Under the pieces are notes generated by a model. The model was not told where the DNA came from and ran no database searches. It saw only the letters and a program-made list of their open reading frames with translations. The translations under genes were made by a program, and so were the position numbers. DNA of 64,000 nucleotides, from the NCBI GenBank assembly GCA_900317285.1, contig ONGA01000006.1:17683-81682 (forward strand), read 5' to 3'. This stretch comes from an uncultured Bacteroidales bacterium (GTDB lineage Bacteria > Bacteroidota > Bacteroidia > Bacteroidales > P3). Numbering within the stretch: the first letter of the stretch is position 1; each line of letters begins with the position of its first letter. This document shows, piece by piece, positions 60,601 through 64,000 of the stretch.

Positions 60601-63600
60601 CAGTATCGACACCAACGATTATGTCGCCGTCGAGGACCTCACGCTTGTCTACGACAGCACAATAAATGTCTCTGCCGCCGGTTGGCAGAACCTGATGTTC
60701 GATACCCCCTTCACCTGGGACGGCACCAGCAACCTGGTGGTTGCCGTGTTGAACAACACTGGCAGTTGGAATGGTTTCAATTGGGGTGCTCATACTGCTG
60801 CCGCTGAAAATACCGTCTATTGGTATCGTGACGGCACTTGCACCATGTCTGCCGAGAACCCCGCAGCCCCGTGTAACTCTACGACCTTGTATCGTGGCAA
60901 GACAAATGTCATGCCCGACATCCGCTTCTTCGGCGACTGCACGGCTCCCGACTGCGCCGCTCCGTCGGCAGTGGTCTCTGCTGTTTCCGAGAATTCTGTG
61001 ACACTCCAATGGGCTGCCGGTGCCTCCGAGAGCAGCTGGGTGGTGGAATACTACGCCTATGGCGACACCGTGCCTGAGGTGACCGATCCTATCACCGACC
61101 TGGAGTACACCGTGGAAGACCTGACCCCCGGCACGCTCTATCTGTTCCGCGTGGGTTCGCTCTGCGGCGACGACACCCTCTTCGGCACCTTGCGTCAGGG
61201 CCGTACCGCCTGCGGCGAGATTGAAATGCCCTTCGTCGAGAGTTTCGAGGGTTGGAACACTGGTGACTTCCCCAACTGCTGGTACAAGACCATGCCCTAC
61301 AATAGCTATCCTAATATCAGCAGCACTCACCTCGACGGTACACGCAGCCTCTATATCACCGGCAGCGGTGCTGCTGCAATGGTTGCTTCGCCCCTTGTCC
61401 CCGTGGAGGCCGACAATATTAAGGTCACCTTCTGGGCCAACAGCGCTACCCCTGACAACAATGCGTTGAAAGCTGGTGTGATTACCGATCCCGCCGATCC
61501 TGTTACCTTTATCGAGTGCAATGCCGCTCCCACCGGAGAAGTGCGTGGCAACTGGAAGGAGTATGAATTCTATACCGACAATGTCGAGTACGACGACTTC
61601 GTGCATGTGGCCTTCAAGTGGCAGTTGAACGGTGTCAGCAACGGCTACATCGACTCTGTGGCCATCGCCACCGCTGGTTCTTGCCGCAAGCCCAACACCC
61701 CGACTGTCAACCATATCGGCTACTATGCCGCTACACTCCATTGGAACGACCTGAGTCATGGCGAAGCACAGTACGAGGTGCGCTACAGCACGGTCAACGA
61801 CGTGGATTCCAACATCTATGTCTCGCTCGATGCCAGCAACGATAGCATCCGCATCGAAGATCTCCATAACGGTACTCGCTACTATGCATGGATCCGCACC
61901 GTCTGTGAGGGTCACAGCACCGAATGGGTGAGCTTTGCTCCCTTCACCACTATGGTCTCTTGCTATCCTGTGACCAACCCCACCTTCGTGGGTAGCACGC
62001 TCACCACCGCCGCCATTGAGTGGGGTTATGATACCATTCATGGTATGGCTCCGCTGGGTGCCGCGGTCTCGCTGAAGGATGTGGCCACCGGCGACATGCT
62101 GGTCGAGGATGTGGTTGTGGAGGGTCACTCCTATATCTTCACCGGTTTGGAGAATGCCCACAACTACATTGCCTACATCACCACGGTCTGCGATCCCGAC
62201 AGCTCCGCCGCTGTGCAGGTGGCTTTCAGCACCAGCGCTCCCTCTTGCGGCGAGGTGACCGGTACCGCCAACGCTAGTAATAATACTGCGCCTTTCAACC
62301 GCTTCTATAAATATGGATATAGCCAGATACTCTATCCTGCCAGTGCTCTGGTGAACCTCGACAGCATCACCGGTATCTCTTTTGCCTCCACCACGGAGCG
62401 CTCGAAGGTTTACACCATTGATGTCTATGTGGGTCATACCAGCCTCACGGCATTGAGCACCACCAGCTATGTTTCCTTCGACTCGCTCACCCGCGTGGCT
62501 ACCAACTACCACATGACTTCGCATGAAGGCTACAACGACATCATCTTCGACTCGGCCTTTGCCTATGACGGCACCAGCAACCTGGTGGTGGTGGTTGACA
62601 ATAATACTGGTAGTTATGATGCCAGCAGCTTGTACTGGAAATCGCATGACGCCTCGGCTGCGGTCATCAGTGCCCAGAGCGATGGTACGAACTTCAATCC
62701 CACCTCTCTCTCTGCTTCGGACCTGTCGGTTAAAGACTATCGTCCGGATACCAAGTTCTACGGCAACTGCGACATGGAGAACTTCTGCTCCGCCCCGTTA
62801 GTGGTGGTTGACGGTACGACTACCAATAGCATCGCACTGCGGTGGAGTGCCGACAATGCCACTGAGTTCACCGTGGAGTACCGTCGCAATGGCGATACCA
62901 CTTGGACCGAGGCTGCGTCCAATCTTACTGAGACTGCCTATGCTATCGAAAGCCTCAGTGCTTCTACAGCCTATCAGGTGCGTGTCGGTGGACAGTGTGA
63001 CGAGAACATGGCCTTCTGCGAGCCTCTCACGGTGTATACCGAATGTGGCGCCATCGCCACGCTGCCTTGGCATGAGGACTTCGAGAGTTATACCGCCTCT
63101 CAATCTGCCGCATTTGCTCCCTGCTGGGGCAAGGGTACCAATTATACCTCCACTTACCCCTATGTCAATAGCGAGAGCAACAATAAATTCATGTATTTCT
63201 ATGCTAGTTCTAGCAGCTACTACTCCTATCTTATCACTCCTGAGTTTGACGAGGAAATTGACTTCAGCACCCTCGAACTGACCTTCGACGCCCATAAGTA
63301 CAATTCAACTTCCTCTGTTTCTCGTATGGTGGTGGGTATGACCAACAGCGATGAATACACTCCTGCAACGGTCATTGACACTCTTAGAGTCTTCGACTTT
63401 ACCAACACTGATTGGCAGACCTTCGAGGTGAATATGAGTGCCTACCAAGGCAACAAGAACCGTCTAATCTTTGTTGTCAAACACCCCACCTCCTATTCGT
63501 CCAACTACGTCTACCTTGACAATCTTGATCTGCATTTGGCTCCCGCCTGTCCCGCTCCTACCGCCATTGCTGTTGACGCCGTCACTGTGAACAGTATTAC

Positions 63601-64000
63601 CGTCAACGTGACCGCTGCCGAGGGTGCCAACGTCAAGATTCGTTGGACTGCCGCCGGTACCACCGATACCGCCGAGGCTACCAACGTTGCCCTGCCCTAC
63701 ACCATCGAGAACCTCACCAGCGCCACCACCTACACCATCATCGCCTCCGTCATCTGCGAGGAGGACGGCAGCGAGACCCGCAGCCTCAGCGCTACCGCCG
63801 CCACCAACATGGTGCCCACCGCCCTGCCCTACAGCACCGGCTTTGAGACTGGTGATGATGCCGCTTGGCTCTTCGCCAACGGCACCAATGGTTGGTTCAT
63901 TGGCTCCGCAGCCAGCAACGGCGGCACCAATGGTATGTACATCTCCAACAACAACGGCACCGCCAATGCCTACACCAACAGCACCACCACCACCTCCTAC
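57662..64000 (+). CDS. Giant secreted modular adhesin, 3' end outside the window
   Basis: The frame stays open for 2113 codons to the window edge. It starts with a signal peptide (MKKFLRTLVILTLMCVPWVT, then QAQ). Three module types alternate. (a) Fibronectin III-like domains, about nine (for example near residues 205-295, 475-560, 725-815, 1100-1180 and 1965-2050). (b) Cleaved-adhesin/jelly-roll modules opening with FEG- or FES-type motifs (about 310-470, 565-720, 1190-1340, 1800-1960 and 2055 onward). (c) A third module with the GYSQNLYTARELQ/GYSQILYPASALV signature near 930 and 1550, with a relative at the N-terminus (about 33-180). The make-up resembles T9SS cargo that binds host or fibre surfaces; a C-terminal sorting domain should lie beyond the window. 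Confidence 0.92.
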   Translation, partial: MKKFLRTLVILTLMCVPWVTQAQDTVTIGDGTSQYYHPFPGWYGWQYEVYLYTPSASEALNESSLISSIAFNVSSNNTSSGAQMTIWLKDVDADYALTASTTFSDFTTDATEVYSNTSFTSTSGWNFFELSEQFTHEAGNAILVIVRSVGCATNGGCSRQCYYTTAAGTHWNKRQDSSDPGTTATGTIDAQRVNIQLVTSEASGEISCYAVKNLRIDDALTTSESMTLNWKDNSNSSATYSVYMITPTDTIPVSDVVIDDTSAVISGLTPNTAYIFGVKADCDSYGESNIRTVSGRTACVATIVDAENPFTEGFEGNVFPPLCWTTEHTQGSAATLWQSGTTVHTGAGSAKLPDQQVGNKTNLVTPLLTLSENEDYLVTFWMYRVSSTKPNEGVKVWVNTTPDTVNGTPLIHIRRGFAMGEITEAAEGWYQYYANIPSTMTGDVYVIFEGISEYGNASFIDDITVEKQWTCFPLTKVHAIDSLATSSSITISWIDQDNEDATYTIINMADSTEWMSVVFEDTSAVISDLNANTFYTFGVVPVCSEGQGNIRYVSGRTACADAVTLPWSETFEGYASGNGNRPQCWEVLSEYVSGSTRYPYISATAHNSSRGYYLYSSGTANSNVVVTPMIAAPANQLHVTFWASASSSGTLTFGILPDTADQSTFIPLMTMNGNSSTWKEYEFYTDTVSYTENARLAFIWVSRSSSGYSCNIDDLRVELASDCRRPMNPVVTSTTYEGATLTWEDISSADHIYVVRCAKNNNVNDSTIIDQDFENNIATLTGLESNKTYYAWVATVCDGDTTDWRACGSFTTKEDCYLVSSYSVSDITTTSVVLQWNYNTEEGREATGAYITVSDVTNTPADTLEGWDSTFVEGNYLFLTGLTEGHSYRVDFQTACGTYVSTSGYGNFQTAVCGEIKGNTTSTYAPFNGSYNYGYSQNLYTARELQVQGQINGIAFRTTSAPTSYPTRSIKVYMANTAKSSIDTNDYVAVEDLTLVYDSTINVSAAGWQNLMFDTPFTWDGTSNLVVAVLNNTGSWNGFNWGAHTAAAENTVYWYRDGTCTMSAENPAAPCNSTTLYRGKTNVMPDIRFFGDCTAPDCAAPSAVVSAVSENSVTLQWAAGASESSWVVEYYAYGDTVPEVTDPITDLEYTVEDLTPGTLYLFRVGSLCGDDTLFGTLRQGRTACGEIEMPFVESFEGWNTGDFPNCWYKTMPYNSYPNISSTHLDGTRSLYITGSGAAAMVASPLVPVEADNIKVTFWANSATPDNNALKAGVITDPADPVTFIECNAAPTGEVRGNWKEYEFYTDNVEYDDFVHVAFKWQLNGVSNGYIDSVAIATAGSCRKPNTPTVNHIGYYAATLHWNDLSHGEAQYEVRYSTVNDVDSNIYVSLDASNDSIRIEDLHNGTRYYAWIRTVCEGHSTEWVSFAPFTTMVSCYPVTNPTFVGSTLTTAAIEWGYDTIHGMAPLGAAVSLKDVATGDMLVEDVVVEGHSYIFTGLENAHNYIAYITTVCDPDSSAAVQVAFSTSAPSCGEVTGTANASNNTAPFNRFYKYGYSQILYPASALVNLDSITGISFASTTERSKVYTIDVYVGHTSLTALSTTSYVSFDSLTRVATNYHMTSHEGYNDIIFDSAFAYDGTSNLVVVVDNNTGSYDASSLYWKSHDASAAVISAQSDGTNFNPTSLSASDLSVKDYRPDTKFYGNCDMENFCSAPLVVVDGTTTNSIALRWSADNATEFTVEYRRNGDTTWTEAASNLTETAYAIESLSASTAYQVRVGGQCDENMAFCEPLTVYTECGAIATLPWHEDFESYTASQSAAFAPCWGKGTNYTSTYPYVNSESNNKFMYFYASSSSYYSYLITPEFDEEIDFSTLELTFDAHKYNSTSSVSRMVVGMTNSDEYTPATVIDTLRVFDFTNTDWQTFEVNMSAYQGNKNRLIFVVKHPTSYSSNYVYLDNLDLHLAPACPAPTAIAVDAVTVNSITVNVTAAEGANVKIRWTAAGTTDTAEATNVALPYTIENLTSATTYTIIASVICEEDGSETRSLSATAATNMVPTALPYSTGFETGDDAAWLFANGTNGWFIGSAASNGGTNGMYISNNNGTANAYTNSTTTTSY

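Noticed and set aside
59774-62647. Minus-strand open frame of 957 codons
   Set aside because: It is the antisense shadow of the giant adhesin; Gly/Val/His-rich translation with no motif, caused by strong codon bias on the plus strand.

Overview
This 64 kb window comes from the chromosome of a member of Bacteroidota, most likely an uncultured gut- or rumen-type Bacteroidales. The evidence is the promoter grammar (TTTG, 19-20 nt, TAnnTTTG, found in front of many genes), BspA-type leucine-rich-repeat proteins, a C10 cysteine protease and adhesins with Por/type IX secretion (T9SS) tails, lipocalin-like lipoproteins, and GSCFA, DUF1015, DUF3791 and DUF3990 proteins. Core genes are GC-rich with C-ending codons. 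The accessory stretches at about 1-3.3 kb, 22.9-25.9 kb and 27.2-29.3 kb are clearly more AT-rich. No rRNA, CRISPR array, insertion sequence or phage gene is visible.

Layout. 1-3.3 kb: a truncated BspA-like surface protein, a PIN toxin-antitoxin pair and a three-gene DUF3791/DUF3990 module; the last two share an almost identical promoter. 3.3-11.7 kb: a flippase, release factor 1 (prfA), a 1520-residue exported protein of unknown function and aroE. 11.8-12.2 kb: two tRNA-Leu genes with promoter and terminator. 12.2-17.9 kb: a tightly coupled operon (EEP-family phosphohydrolase, endonuclease III, BatA-like protein, ABC exporter). 18.2-22.9 kb: recJ, an AlkZ-related protein, then a minus-strand operon of a 30-residue membrane peptide, a membrane phosphoesterase and a DUF3089 lipoprotein. 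22.9-29.3 kb: an accessory region with two candidate structured RNAs, small proteins, a BspA-like protein, an AbiEii-type pair, DUF1015, a second PIN toxin-antitoxin pair and two duplicated lipoproteins. 29.3-36.2 kb: gcvT, an SpoU-family methyltransferase, an outer-membrane protein, ettA and exported proteins. 36.4-42.9 kb: dnaE, a GSCFA protein, ddl and a methyltransferase, followed by tRNA-Cys. 43.1-45.9 kb: an unusual two-component system. 46.2-50.5 kb: a C10 protease. 50.5-57.4 kb: nadB, the F1Fo ATPase genes atpE-F-H-A-G and an FHS-type transporter. 57.7 kb to the end: a giant modular adhesin that runs off the window.

The most unusual material is non-coding. (1) A perfect promoter at 23,289-23,319 drives about 300 nt with a three-part long-range stem and two mutually exclusive inner hairpins, just upstream of a small protein gene and a BspA-like gene. 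(2) A 6S-like long hairpin with a central bubble lies at 28,014-28,129, upstream of the twin lipoproteins. (3) A dispersed intergenic element of about 255 bp (6,056-6,310 and 17,908-18,158) has a rearranged relative at 45,927-46,040 and shorter relatives elsewhere, all built from a small vocabulary (ATAGGAG, GTAGTACAAC, ATATACGCATC). (4) Other short imperfect 'word' repeats sit between genes, in the dnaE leader and in frame inside coding genes, including the signal peptide of the 1520-residue protein and nadB. Several housekeeping genes (prfA, the EEP gene, recJ, the histidine kinase) have the -7 box only 4-13 nt before the start codon, so their transcripts should have very short leaders or none.
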